Shown here piece after piece: positions 1 through 7,209 of a DNA stretch of 13,046 nucleotides. The stretch comes from Roseovarius sp. (GTDB taxonomy: Bacteria; Pseudomonadota; Alphaproteobacteria; Rhodobacterales; Rhodobacteraceae), in NCBI GenBank assembly GCA_021767845.1, contig JAASSQ010000061.1, positions 1 to 13,046 of the forward strand, written 5' to 3'. How positions within the stretch are numbered: position 1 is the stretch's first letter; the number at the start of each line of letters is the position of its first letter. The translations under genes were made by a program, and so were the position numbers. The notes under the pieces are model-generated. The model had not been told where the DNA came from, made no database searches, and saw only the letters and a list, made by a program, of their open reading frames with translations.

Positions 1-867
1 GTCTGGGTGCAGGGGGCGCAGTATTTGGGCCTGTTCCGGGCCGACGATGCGCGGATCATGGCCGTGCCGGGCAGCTGGTCGGGCGCGGTGATCGGCGGGC
101 TGTTGTTCGGCGTGGGCATGGTGCTGGCGCGTGGCTGTTCGGGGCGCCTGCTGGTGCTGGCGGCGACGGGCAACCTGCGTTCGGTCGTCTCGGGGCTGGT
201 GTTTGCCGTGGTCGCGCAAATGAGCCTGTCGGGCTGGCTTGCGCCGACGCGAGACAAGCTGGCGGCGCTGTCGGTCACCTCGGGCGGGCACAACATGGAC
301 CTGCTGGCCTTTCTCGGGCTGCCGGACGTGGCGGGGCTGATGTTCGGGATCGTGGTCGCGGGCATCGCCCTGGCGGTTTCGGTGCATAACAGGATCGGGG
401 TGTGGCGGCTGATCTTTGCCTCGGGCGTGGGCTTTGCCGTGGCCGTGGGTTGGGTTTCGACCTTTGCCCTGTCGCAGATCGCCTTCGATCCGGTGCCGGT
501 GGAAAGCGCCACCTTCACCGGGCCGTCGGCCAGCACCTTGATGTTCTTTCTCGACAATACCGCGATCCTGGAATTCGACATCGGGCTGGTGCCGGGGGTC
601 TTCCTTGGGTCTTTCCTGGCCTCGTGGCTGGCGGGGGAATTCCGCTTCCAGGGGTTCGAGGACGAAGCCAACATGCGCCGTGCGCTGACCGGGGCGGCCT
701 TCATGGGGTTCGGCGGGATGCTGGCGGGCGGCTGCGCGATCGGCAACGGCGTCACCGGCGGTTCGGTTTTCGCGGGCACCGCCTGGCTGGCCCTGTTCTG
801 CATGTGGATCGGCGCGATGGCCACGGATTTCCTGGTGGATCAGCGCGGGGTGCGCGCGGCGGCCTGA
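1..867 (+). CDS. YeeE/YedE family sulfur-compound (thiosulfate-type) permease, 5' end missing
   Basis: Inner-membrane protein of the YeeE/YedE family (formerly DUF395), whose characterised members take up thiosulfate or related sulfur compounds. The reading frame is open from the first base of the window (Val-Trp before a GTG at 7), so the start and probably the first membrane segment lie upstream. About 288 residues are present, against roughly 350 for full-length members. Counting from the GTG at 7, two glycine-rich cysteine signatures are visible: R-G-C-S-G-R with Cys44 (nt 136-138), and A-G-G-C-A-I-G-N-G with Cys243 (nt 733-735). These correspond to two of the conserved cysteines that relay thiosulfate in the family; the third would lie in the missing N-terminus. 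About seven hydrophobic segments are visible. The family call is firm; the exact substrate is inferred. The stop is TGA at 865-867, and the gene converges on priA. Confidence 0.88.
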   Translation, partial: VWVQGAQYLGLFRADDARIMAVPGSWSGAVIGGLLFGVGMVLARGCSGRLLVLAATGNLRSVVSGLVFAVVAQMSLSGWLAPTRDKLAALSVTSGGHNMDLLAFLGLPDVAGLMFGIVVAGIALAVSVHNRIGVWRLIFASGVGFAVAVGWVSTFALSQIAFDPVPVESATFTGPSASTLMFFLDNTAILEFDIGLVPGVFLGSFLASWLAGEFRFQGFEDEANMRRALTGAAFMGFGGMLAGGCAIGNGVTGGSVFAGTAWLALFCMWIGAMATDFLVDQRGVRAAA

Positions 868-874
868 GGGGCCA

Positions 875-894
875 AGGGCGGATCGTGCCGCCCT
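875..894. terminator. Hairpin between convergent yeeE-like gene and priA
   Basis: A perfect 7-bp stem (AGGGCGG at 875-881, CCGCCCT at 888-894) encloses a 6-nt loop. It fills most of the 29-nt gap between the two convergent stop codons. It could end transcription from both sides, but neither strand has a U-tract after it, so it is not a textbook intrinsic terminator. It may equally be a 3'-end stabilising hairpin. Confidence 0.4.
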
Positions 895-896
895 CC

Positions 897-3113
897 TCAG
901 AAAAAGCTTTGCGGGTCGATGTCCACGGCAAGGCGCAGTTGCCCCGGCGGCTTGAGCTGCGCGATCCACTGCGCGACCGCCCCCTGCAGCGCCACGCCCT
1001 TGGGCGCCTTCACCAGAAGCCGCACGCGGTGCCGGCCCCGGATGCGCGCGATCGGCGCGGGGGCGGGGCCGAAAACCTGCGCGCCCACGGCCCGCACCGG
1101 CGCGTCGCGGCGGGCAAGCTCGCTGGCGAAATCGAACACCTCGGCCGCATCTGGGGATGACAGGATGATCCCCGCCATCCGCCCGAACGGGGGCACGCCC
1201 GCGTGGCGGCGCTCTTCGGCCTCGGCGCGCCAGAAGCCCTCCTCGTCGCCCGACAGGATCGCGCGGATCACCGGGTGCTCGGGCTGGAAGGTCTGCAGGA
1301 GCGCCATGCCGGGCGCCTCGCTGCGCCCCGCGCGGCCCGCCACCTGGCGCATCAACTGAAAGGTGCGTTCGGCCGCGCGCAGATCCGAGCCTTGCAGGCC
1401 AAGGTCCGCGTCGATCACCCCGACCAGCGTCAGGCGCGGGAAATTGTGCCCCTTGGCCACCAGTTGCGTGCCGATGACGAGATCGGTGTCGCCCTCGGCG
1501 ATCTGCTTGATCTGCTCCTTAAGCGCGCGGGCCGAGCCGAAATGATCGGAACTGAGCGTGGCGATGGTGGCGTCGGGGAAGAGCGCCTGCGCCTCTTCGG
1601 TCAGGCGTTCGACGCCGGGGCCGACGGGGGCGAGGCGATCCTCGGCCTCGCAGGAGGGGCAGGTGGTGGGGATCGGTTTCGTCTCGCCGCATTGGTGGCA
1701 GACAAGCCGGCGCTGGAAGCGGTGCTCGACCATGCGCGCGTCGCAATGGTCGCAGCCGATCTGGTGGCCGCAGGCCCGGCAGAGCGTGACCGGCGCATAG
1801 CCGCGGCGGTTGATGAACAAGAGCGCCTGTTCGCCGCGGTCGATGCGCGCCTGCACCGCCTGTTTCAGGGTGGGCGAGATCCAGCGGCTGGCCGGCAGGG
1901 TCTCGGCGCGCATGTCGATGGCGCGCATCTCGGGCATGACGGCGGCGCCGAAGCGTGCGGTCAGGTCGAGCCTTTGGTATTTGCCCGCCTCGGCATTGAC
2001 CCAGCTTTCCAGCGACGGGGTGGCCGAGGCCAGCACCACCTGCGCTCCGCAGATCGAGGCGCGCAGCACCGCCATGTCGCGGGCATTGTAGAGCACGCCG
2101 TCTTCCTGCTTGTAGGAGGTGTCGTGTTCCTCGTCCACCACCACCAGCCCCAGGTCGCGGAACGGCAGGAACAGGGCCGAGCGCGCGCCCACGACCACCT
2201 GGCAGCCCCCCTCGCCCAGCATTTTCCAGGTGCGGCGGCGTTCGGTCATGGTGACGCCGGAATGCCATTCGGCGGGGCGGGCGCCGAAGCGGGCCTCGAT
2301 CCGGGCGATGAATTCGGTGGTCAGCGCGATTTCCGGCAACAGGACCAGCGCCTGCCGCCCCTGCCGCAGGGTTTCGGCCACCGCTTCGAGATAGACCTCG
2401 GTCTTGCCCGAGCCGGTGACGCCGCGCAGCAGGGTGGTCCCATAGCTGCCCGCACGGATGCCGTCGCGCAGCGCCTCGGCGGCCTGCGCCTGATCACCGG
2501 TCAGGGTGTTGCCGCTGCGCTCGGGGTCGAGCCGGGGAAAGGGCAAATCGCGGGGGCAGTCCTCTTCCAGCACGGCGCCCTGCTTGACCAGCCCCTTGAC
2601 CACCGAGGTGGTGACGCCGGCCTGCTCGGCCAGCTCGCCCAGGGTGAAGGACAGCCCGCCGAACTCCTCCAGCACCGCCAGCACCCGGCGGCGCGCGTCG
2701 GTCATGCGGTCGGGCGCGGCATGGCCCATCCGGTAGATCTTCTGCATCGAGGGCGGGTTGGACAGGCCCGGCGCGCGGGTCGCGAGCCGCAGCATCGCGG
2801 GCATCGGCGTGAGGGTGTAGTCGGCCGCGCGGCGCAGGAACTCCTGCATCTCGGCGCGCATGGGCGCCACGTCGAGCACGCGGATCACCTGCCGGATCTT
2901 CGAGATGTCGAAATCGCCGCGCCCCGCCCCCCAAACCACGCCCGGCACCTTGCGCGGGCCGAGCGGCACCTCGACGAAGGCGCCGACATGGCAGCCGCCT
3001 TCGGGCGCGCGGTAGTCCAGCAGACGGTCCAGCGGCTGCGTGGTCAGAACGCCCACGAGATCGCCTTCGACGAAAAAATCCTGACCGGATGACGGCACGG
3101 GCATCGGCTCCAT
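897..3113 (-). CDS. priA: Primosomal protein N' (replication restart helicase PriA)
   Basis: Superfamily 2 3'-5' DNA helicase that recognises abandoned replication forks and reloads the replisome. At 738 residues it is close to the E. coli protein (732). The N-terminal 3'-DNA-binding region has the characteristic L-L-D-Y-R-A-P stretch at residues 31-37. The helicase core has Walker A G-V-T-G-S-G-K-T at 231-238, Walker B D-E-E-H at 327-330 and the motif VI-like Q-V-A-G-R-A-G-R at 590-597. The zinc-binding insert has all eight cysteines (C445, C448, C454, C457, C472, C475, C485, C488), so both zinc sites look intact. The start is the only ATG near the N-terminus after an open upstream stretch, except for a second Met three codons in. 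No Shine-Dalgarno sequence precedes the chosen ATG. It is transcribed alone, divergent from the transaldolase gene across 77 nt. Confidence 0.97.
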   Translation of the reverse strand: MEPMPVPSSGQDFFVEGDLVGVLTTQPLDRLLDYRAPEGGCHVGAFVEVPLGPRKVPGVVWGAGRGDFDISKIRQVIRVLDVAPMRAEMQEFLRRAADYTLTPMPAMLRLATRAPGLSNPPSMQKIYRMGHAAPDRMTDARRRVLAVLEEFGGLSFTLGELAEQAGVTTSVVKGLVKQGAVLEEDCPRDLPFPRLDPERSGNTLTGDQAQAAEALRDGIRAGSYGTTLLRGVTGSGKTEVYLEAVAETLRQGRQALVLLPEIALTTEFIARIEARFGARPAEWHSGVTMTERRRTWKMLGEGGCQVVVGARSALFLPFRDLGLVVVDEEHDTSYKQEDGVLYNARDMAVLRASICGAQVVLASATPSLESWVNAEAGKYQRLDLTARFGAAVMPEMRAIDMRAETLPASRWISPTLKQAVQARIDRGEQALLFINRRGYAPVTLCRACGHQIGCDHCDARMVEHRFQRRLVCHQCGETKPIPTTCPSCEAEDRLAPVGPGVERLTEEAQALFPDATIATLSSDHFGSARALKEQIKQIAEGDTDLVIGTQLVAKGHNFPRLTLVGVIDADLGLQGSDLRAAERTFQLMRQVAGRAGRSEAPGMALLQTFQPEHPVIRAILSGDEEGFWRAEAEERRHAGVPPFGRMAGIILSSPDAAEVFDFASELARRDAPVRAVGAQVFGPAPAPIARIRGRHRVRLLVKAPKGVALQGAVAQWIAQLKPPGQLRLAVDIDPQSFF

Positions 3114-3190
3114 GAGAGGGGTTTCGGCACCGCACTCTATGGGGTAAAGCCGGGGATGAAAAACCCCAACCCGCCCTATGGAGCACCGCC

Positions 3191-3844
3191 ATGAAATTCT
3201 TTGTCGATACCGCCGATGTCGAGGCCATCCGCGAGCTGAACGAGCTTGGCATGGTGGATGGCGTGACCACCAACCCGTCGCTGATTCTGAAGTCGGGCCG
3301 CGACATCCTGGAAGTCACCAAGGAGATCACCGAGATGGTCGATGGCCCGGTCAGCGCCGAGGTCGTGGCGCTGGAAGCCGACGCGATGATCGAGGAAGGC
3401 CGCAAGCTGGCCGCGATCGCCGACAATATCGCCGTGAAAGTCCCGCTGACATGGGACGGGCTGAAGGCGTGCAAGGTGCTGTCGGGCGAAGGCCGGATGG
3501 TCAATGTCACGCTGTGCTTCTCGGCCAACCAGGCGCTTCTGGCGGCAAAGGCCGGTGCGACCTTCATCAGCCCCTTCATCGGGCGGCTGGACGACATCAA
3601 CCTGGACGGGATGGAACTGATCGCGGATATTCGCCAGATCTATGACAATTACGGTTTTGACACGCAGATCCTGGCCGCCTCGATCCGCACGGTGAACCAT
3701 GCGTTCCAATCGGCCCAGATCGGCGCCGACGTGATGACCGCGCCGCCCGCCGTCATCAAGCAAATGGTCGCCCACCCGCTGACCGACAAGGGGCTGGATG
3801 CGTTCATGAAGGATTGGGAAAAAACAGGGCAGAAAATCCTGTAA
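3191..3844 (+). CDS. tal: Transaldolase / fructose-6-phosphate aldolase family protein (TalC/FSA type)
   Basis: Small transaldolase-family class I aldolase of 217 residues, typical of the FSA/TalC subfamily. It forms a Schiff base through the lysine of A-V-K-V-P-L-T (Lys83) and acts in the non-oxidative pentose phosphate pathway. The N-terminal F-F-V-D-T-A-D and the T-T-N-P-S motif (residues 26-30) are diagnostic. In S-P-F-I-G-R the residue at the position of E. coli FSA Tyr131 is Phe129. Published work on the family links Phe here to transaldolase activity and Tyr to aldolase activity, so transaldolase is favoured; pipelines often label such genes fsa. The start is supported by GGAG at 3180-3183, 7 nt before the ATG. 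A small inverted repeat (ACAGG at 3824-3828, CCTGT at 3838-3842) overlaps the TAA stop. It is the first gene of a same-strand run with the DUF484 gene, xerC and pcs. Confidence 0.95.
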   Translation: MKFFVDTADVEAIRELNELGMVDGVTTNPSLILKSGRDILEVTKEITEMVDGPVSAEVVALEADAMIEEGRKLAAIADNIAVKVPLTWDGLKACKVLSGEGRMVNVTLCFSANQALLAAKAGATFISPFIGRLDDINLDGMELIADIRQIYDNYGFDTQILAASIRTVNHAFQSAQIGADVMTAPPAVIKQMVAHPLTDKGLDAFMKDWEKTGQKIL

Positions 3845-3848
3845 CCCG

Positions 3849-3857
3849 TGTTATAAA
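3849..3857 (+). promoter_or_regulatory. Candidate extended -10 promoter before the DUF484-xerC genes
   Basis: The string TGTTATAAA fits an extended -10 element (TG-n-TATAAA) in an unusually A/T-rich 39-nt gap within very GC-rich DNA. It would start transcription near 3864, about 20 nt before the DUF484 ATG and just ahead of its GAGG ribosome site (3875-3878). There is no good -35 hexamer 16-18 nt upstream, only A-tracts around 3819-3836. A short inverted repeat (GTGTT 3848-3852, AACAC 3866-3870) overlaps it. This is inferred from sequence only. Confidence 0.4.
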
Positions 3858-3883
3858 ACCAGCAAAACACGACCGAGGCCGGA

Positions 3884-4591
3884 ATGAGCAGCAAGCCCCA
3901 GATGGAAGACGAGCTGCGCGAAAAGATCATCGCGCAGCCTGATTTTATCCTTGAAGATCAAGACCTTATGCGCGCACTGATCGCCGCGAACGAACGCGCG
4001 ATGGGGCATAACATCGTCGATCTGCGGGGCATCGCGATGGAGCGGCTGGAAGCGCGGCTCGACCGGCTGGAGGATACCCACCGTTCGGTCATCGCGGCGG
4101 CCTATGACAACCTGGCCGGCATGAACCAGGTGCACCGCGCGATCCTGCGGATGCTGGACCCGGTCAGTTTCGAAACCTTCCTGCGCGATCTGGGCGGCGA
4201 GGTAGCCGAGATCCTGCGCGTCGATACCATCAAGCTGGTGCTGGAGACCGTGCAGGACGAGCATGACCCGACGGTGCGGCGGCTTGGCAGCGTCCTGTCG
4301 GTGGCCGAACCGGGCTACATCAACGGGTATCTGACGGATGGGCGCAGCAGCAGCCCCCGGCAGGTGACCTTGCGGCAGGTCAGCGAAGGCGATCCGCAGG
4401 TCTATGGCGACGAGGCGTCCTACATGCGGTCCGAAGCCTGCCTGCTCCTGGATTTCGGTCCCGGCCGCCTGCCGGGAATGCTGGCCATGGGGGCCGAGGA
4501 CCCGCACCAGTTCACGCCGCAGCAGGGCACGGACCTTCTGGCCTTTTTCGCCGGGGTGTTCGAGCGGACCATGCGCCGCTGGCTGTCATGA
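3884..4591 (+). CDS. DUF484 family protein (GAF-like), upstream partner of xerC
   Basis: 235-residue cytosolic protein of the DUF484 family, whose biochemical function is not established. The N-terminal helical part carries the family's Q-P-D-F-I-L-E-D stretch (residues 18-25) and a charged, probably coiled-coil segment around 45-70. The remainder (about 85-235) looks like a GAF-type alpha/beta domain ending in a conserved F-F-A-G-V-F-E-R-T-M-R-R-W helix. The identification is helped by context: its TGA stop overlaps the xerC start (ATGA at 4588-4591), and a DUF484 gene directly before xerC is a widespread arrangement, as in the E. coli dapF-yigA-xerC cluster. GAGG at 3875-3878 lies 5 nt before the ATG and supports the start. 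A role linked to XerC or chromosome maintenance is inferred from context only. Confidence 0.92.
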   Translation: MSSKPQMEDELREKIIAQPDFILEDQDLMRALIAANERAMGHNIVDLRGIAMERLEARLDRLEDTHRSVIAAAYDNLAGMNQVHRAILRMLDPVSFETFLRDLGGEVAEILRVDTIKLVLETVQDEHDPTVRRLGSVLSVAEPGYINGYLTDGRSSSPRQVTLRQVSEGDPQVYGDEASYMRSEACLLLDFGPGRLPGMLAMGAEDPHQFTPQQGTDLLAFFAGVFERTMRRWLS

Positions 4592-5502
4592 TAAGCGCGG
4601 CCGCCCGCGACGCGCTCAAGGGCTGGCTGGACGCGCAACAGGCGCTGAAAGGCGCATCGGCCAACACGATCGAGGCCTATGGCCGCGACGTGGCGGATTT
4701 CCTGGCCTTCATGACCGAGCACAAGGGCGAGACGCAGGGCATCGCGCCGCTGACCCGCGTGAGCGTCAGCGACATGCGGTCATGGATGGCGCATACGCGC
4801 GGGCAGGACGTGGGCGCGCGGTCGATGGCGCGCAAGCTGTCGGCGGTCAAGAGTTTCTATCGCTGGCTGTCGGATCGCGAAGGGTTCGACGCGACGGCCG
4901 TCCTGTCGGCCCGGTCCCCGAAATTCCAGCGCAAGCTGCCCCGCCCGCTGGCGCCCGAGGCGGCGCAAAACCTGATCGAAACCCTTGAATTGCAAAGCGA
5001 AACCCCTTGGGTCGCCGCACGGGATCAGGCGGTGGTGACGTTGCTTTACGGCTGCGGCCTGCGGATTTCCGAGGCGCTTGGCCTGACCGGCCGCGACCTA
5101 CCCCTGGGCGAGGCGCTGCGGATCACCGGCAAGGGCGGCAAGGAACGGCTGGTGCCGGTGATCGCCCCGGCGCGCGAGGCGGTCACGCGGTATGCCGATC
5201 TGTGCCCGTTCGACATCGGCGCCGGCACGCCGCTTTTCCGCGGGGTGCGGGGCGGGGCGCTGAGCCCGCGGGCGGTGCAGAAGGTGACGCAGGCGGCGCG
5301 GATGCAGCTTGGCCTGCCGGCCACGGCCACGCCGCACGCCATGCGGCACAGCTTTGCCACCCACCTGCTCAACGCGGGCGGCGATTTGCGCGCGATCCAG
5401 GAATTGCTGGGCCATGCCTCGCTTTCGACGACGCAGGCCTATACCGGTGTGGATGCCGGGCGGTTGATGGAGGTTTACCGCAAGGCGCATCCCAAGGGCT
5501 GA
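4588..5502 (+). CDS. xerC: Tyrosine recombinase XerC
   Basis: Site-specific tyrosine recombinase that, with XerD, resolves chromosome dimers at dif during FtsK-coupled division. At 304 residues it has the usual Xer length. The N-terminal SAM-like core-binding domain (about residues 5-95) contains the S-A-N-T-I-E-A-Y-G-R-D stretch. The catalytic domain has the full active-site set: R159 (in C-G-L-R-I-S-E-A), K182 (T-G-K-G-G-K-E-R), H250 and R253 (T-P-H-A-M-R-H-S), H276 (L-L-G-H-A-S-L-S-T-T) and the nucleophile Y285 (Q-A-Y-T). The ATGA overlap with the DUF484 gene implies translational coupling. XerC is favoured over XerD by the neighbouring DUF484 gene and the full-length housekeeping context. 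There are no att-like repeats, phage genes or cargo nearby, so it is not an element integrase. Confidence 0.95.
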   Translation: MISAAARDALKGWLDAQQALKGASANTIEAYGRDVADFLAFMTEHKGETQGIAPLTRVSVSDMRSWMAHTRGQDVGARSMARKLSAVKSFYRWLSDREGFDATAVLSARSPKFQRKLPRPLAPEAAQNLIETLELQSETPWVAARDQAVVTLLYGCGLRISEALGLTGRDLPLGEALRITGKGGKERLVPVIAPAREAVTRYADLCPFDIGAGTPLFRGVRGGALSPRAVQKVTQAARMQLGLPATATPHAMRHSFATHLLNAGGDLRAIQELLGHASLSTTQAYTGVDAGRLMEVYRKAHPKG

Positions 5503-5526
5503 TTGCATCGCCCCGGAATTTGAACG

Positions 5527-5541
5527 ATGAGTAAGATATGA
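5527..5541 (+). other. Four-codon upstream ORF overlapping the pcs start
   Basis: ATG-AGT-AAG-ATA-TGA would encode M-S-K-I. It has GGAA at 5515-5518, 8 nt upstream. Its TGA overlaps the pcs ATG (ATGA at 5538-5541). The pcs start itself has only a weak GAG (5529-5531). This could be a leader cistron feeding ribosomes into pcs, or chance. Its translation is not demonstrated. Confidence 0.3.
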
Positions 5542-6236
5542 CGTTGAATTTCAAGGCCTTGCTGGTTCACCTGCTGACCGCGACCGGCGCGGTCTTTGCC
5601 ATGCTGGCGCTGTTGGCGGCGGCGGAGGGCAAGTGGGACCTGATGTTCCTGTGGCTGGTCGTGGCCTTCGCGGTGGACGGGATCGACGGGCCGCTGGCGC
5701 GGCGCTACCTGGTCTGGCAGAACGCGCCGCGGTTCGACGGGGTACTGCTGGACCTGATCATCGACTACCTGACCTACGTGTTCATCCCGGCCTTCGCGCT
5801 GTTCAAATCCGATCTGCTGCCGGGCTGGACGGGATGGGTGGCGATCATCATCATCACCTATGCCAGCGCCCTGTATTTTGCAGATACGGATATGAAAACA
5901 AAGGACAATTCCTTTTCCGGTTTTCCCGGCTGCTGGCAGATGGCGGTGCTGGTGATGTTCGCCGTGCAGCCGCCGATCTGGCTGATCCTGCTGTTGACCA
6001 CGGTTCTGTCGGTGGCGATGTTCCTGCCGCTGAAATTCATTCACCCGGTGCGCACCAAACGCTGGCGGGCCTTGTCGCTGCCGATGGCGTTTGCCTGGAC
6101 GTTTTTCGCCGGGTGGGCCGCCTGGGTGGATTTCCATCCCGAAAGCTGGGCGCATTGGGGGCTGGTGCTGACGACGCTCTACCTGCTCTTCGCGGGCATC
6201 GCGCAGCAGTTGATCCCGCGGCGTGCGGGGGTCTGA
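5538..6236 (+). CDS. pcs: Phosphatidylcholine synthase (CDP-diacylglycerol-choline O-phosphatidyltransferase)
   Basis: Integral membrane enzyme that condenses CDP-diacylglycerol with choline to give phosphatidylcholine and CMP in one step, the bacterial Pcs pathway found in many alphaproteobacteria. The 232-residue length matches the family. The CDP-alcohol phosphotransferase signature is present in the Pcs variant with a longer spacer: D47-G-I-D50-G51, A54-R55, then G68, D72 and D76. Further Pcs-like stretches are V-H-L-L-T-A-T-G-A at 10-18 and A-D-T-D-M-K-T-K-D-N at 115-124. Seven or eight hydrophobic segments are visible. The start follows a 35-nt gap after xerC, so cotranscription is likely. 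The ATG at 5527 cannot be the start because its frame closes after four codons. There is no functional link to xerC. Pcs needs exogenous choline, which suggests a host-associated or marine lifestyle (inference). Confidence 0.95.
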   Translation: MTLNFKALLVHLLTATGAVFAMLALLAAAEGKWDLMFLWLVVAFAVDGIDGPLARRYLVWQNAPRFDGVLLDLIIDYLTYVFIPAFALFKSDLLPGWTGWVAIIIITYASALYFADTDMKTKDNSFSGFPGCWQMAVLVMFAVQPPIWLILLLTTVLSVAMFLPLKFIHPVRTKRWRALSLPMAFAWTFFAGWAAWVDFHPESWAHWGLVLTTLYLLFAGIAQQLIPRRAGV

Positions 6237-6258
6237 GTTTCTTACAAATCGTCACTTT

Positions 6259-6334
6259 CGGGGGCCGGTTTTGTCACGAACACCGGGCCGTGGCGCGGCG
6301 TTTGGTACAAAACCCCGCCGCCGCCCGGCCCCCG
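6259..6334. repeat. Perfect 10-bp inverted repeat in the pcs/usp convergent gap
   Basis: CGGGGGCCGG (6259-6268) is matched by CCGGCCCCCG (6325-6334) with 56 nt between. A competing inner pair is GGTTTTGT (6267-6274) with ACAAAACC (6307-6314). The structure fills most of the 100-nt space between two convergent genes, so a role in ending or protecting both transcripts is plausible. No run of T follows the outer arm on either strand. I see no gene in this gap. Confidence 0.5.
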
Positions 6335-6336
6335 GA

Positions 6337-7194
6337 TCAGCGCATGAGCACCACCGGCACCTTGCAGGAGCGGATCATCTCGGTCGTGGTCGATCCGATC
6401 AGCAGCGAGCGCACCCGGCTGTGACCATAGGCGCCCATCACCAGCAGGTCGTAACCTTCCCCCTCGGTCATGGCGCCCAGCACCTTTTCGGGCTCGCCGC
6501 TGCGGATCTGGGTGTCGGCCTCGAAGCCGCCGGCGCGCAGGGTGGCCGCGGCATCCTCCAGCGCCTTTGACACCCCCTCGGTTTCGGCCCCGGCAAAGAC
6601 CAGCGTGACCTGAAGCCCGGCAAAGAGCGGGCTGCGCGCGATGTAGTCCACCGCCTTGAGCGACGAGTCGCCCCCGTCGAAGGCCACCAACACCTTGCGC
6701 GGCTCGCGGAAGGCGCGGTTGGCGACGAAGACGGGCTTGTGGCTGGCGCGCACGATCCGTTCGAGGTTGGAGCCGAGATGCTCGGAGGCCAGCCCCGCCG
6801 CTTCGCCGCGCTTGCCGATCACGATCAGGTCGCCGCTGTCTTCCTTGGCGGTGATCGTCTCGACCAGATCGCCCTGCCGCAGGCGGGTTTCGACCTCGAC
6901 CGCGCCGTCGCCCTGGATGATCGTCTTGGCATCCTCGAGGATGGCGCGGCCATGATCCTGCGCGAGCCGGGCGCGTTGGGCGTCAAGCTCGGACAGTTGT
7001 TCCAGAAGCGCCGAGCGCGCGCCGAGGCGAATGGCGCCGGACAGATCCTGCTTGCCCGACACGTCGCGGCGGCCGAGGACGTGGTAGATCTTGACCTTGG
7101 CTTCCATCCGCTTGGCGATCCAGGCGGCGTGGTGGCAGACGCTTTCGGAATAGGCCGAGCCGTCAACCAGCGCGATCAGGGTGTGGGTGGTCAT
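6337..7194 (-). CDS. Universal stress protein with two tandem UspA domains
   Basis: 285-residue cytosolic protein made of two UspA folds (about residues 3-158 and 166-285). The second has an intact ATP-binding signature G-x2-G-x9-G-S/T (G254-A-Y-G257 to G267-S268). The first has a near match with one extra spacer residue (G127-K-R-G130 to G141-S142), so at least one domain probably binds nucleotide. Both domains end in the typical V-P-V-V-L-M or K-P-V-F-V-A strand. The ATG at 7192-7194 is chosen over an in-frame start at 7257 because it follows a strong AAGGA at the right distance and the earlier start would overlap sulP. It lies 13 nt after the sulP stop, so the two genes are almost certainly one transcript. 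A stress-linked or regulatory role for the transporter is an inference from that pairing. Confidence 0.93.
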   Translation of the reverse strand: MTTHTLIALVDGSAYSESVCHHAAWIAKRMEAKVKIYHVLGRRDVSGKQDLSGAIRLGARSALLEQLSELDAQRARLAQDHGRAILEDAKTIIQGDGAVEVETRLRQGDLVETITAKEDSGDLIVIGKRGEAAGLASEHLGSNLERIVRASHKPVFVANRAFREPRKVLVAFDGGDSSLKAVDYIARSPLFAGLQVTLVFAGAETEGVSKALEDAAATLRAGGFEADTQIRSGEPEKVLGAMTEGEGYDLLVMGAYGHSRVRSLLIGSTTTEMIRSCKVPVVLMR

Positions 7195-7200
7195 GGTCGG

Positions 7201-7209
7201 TCCTTTCCT
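7201..7209 (-). promoter_or_regulatory. Ribosome binding site of the universal stress protein gene
   Basis: Read on the minus strand this is AGGAAAGGA, with the proximal AAGGA ending 6 nt before the ATG at 7194. It overlaps the sulP TAG stop (7208-7210) and decides the start of the Usp gene against the longer open frame. Confidence 0.75.

Noticed and set aside
1203..3092. 629-residue plus-strand open frame opposite priA
   Set aside because: It is antisense to an unmistakable priA, rich in Gly/Ala/Arg/His with no recognisable domain. Long antisense frames are expected in very GC-rich DNA.
2494..3600. 368-residue minus-strand frame crossing priA and tal
   Set aside because: It is out of frame with priA and antisense to tal, with Arg/Ala-rich junk composition.
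4588..5502. Integrase of a genomic island
   Set aside because: Gene order with DUF484, full Xer length, no att-like direct repeats, no tRNA and no cargo genes point to housekeeping XerC.
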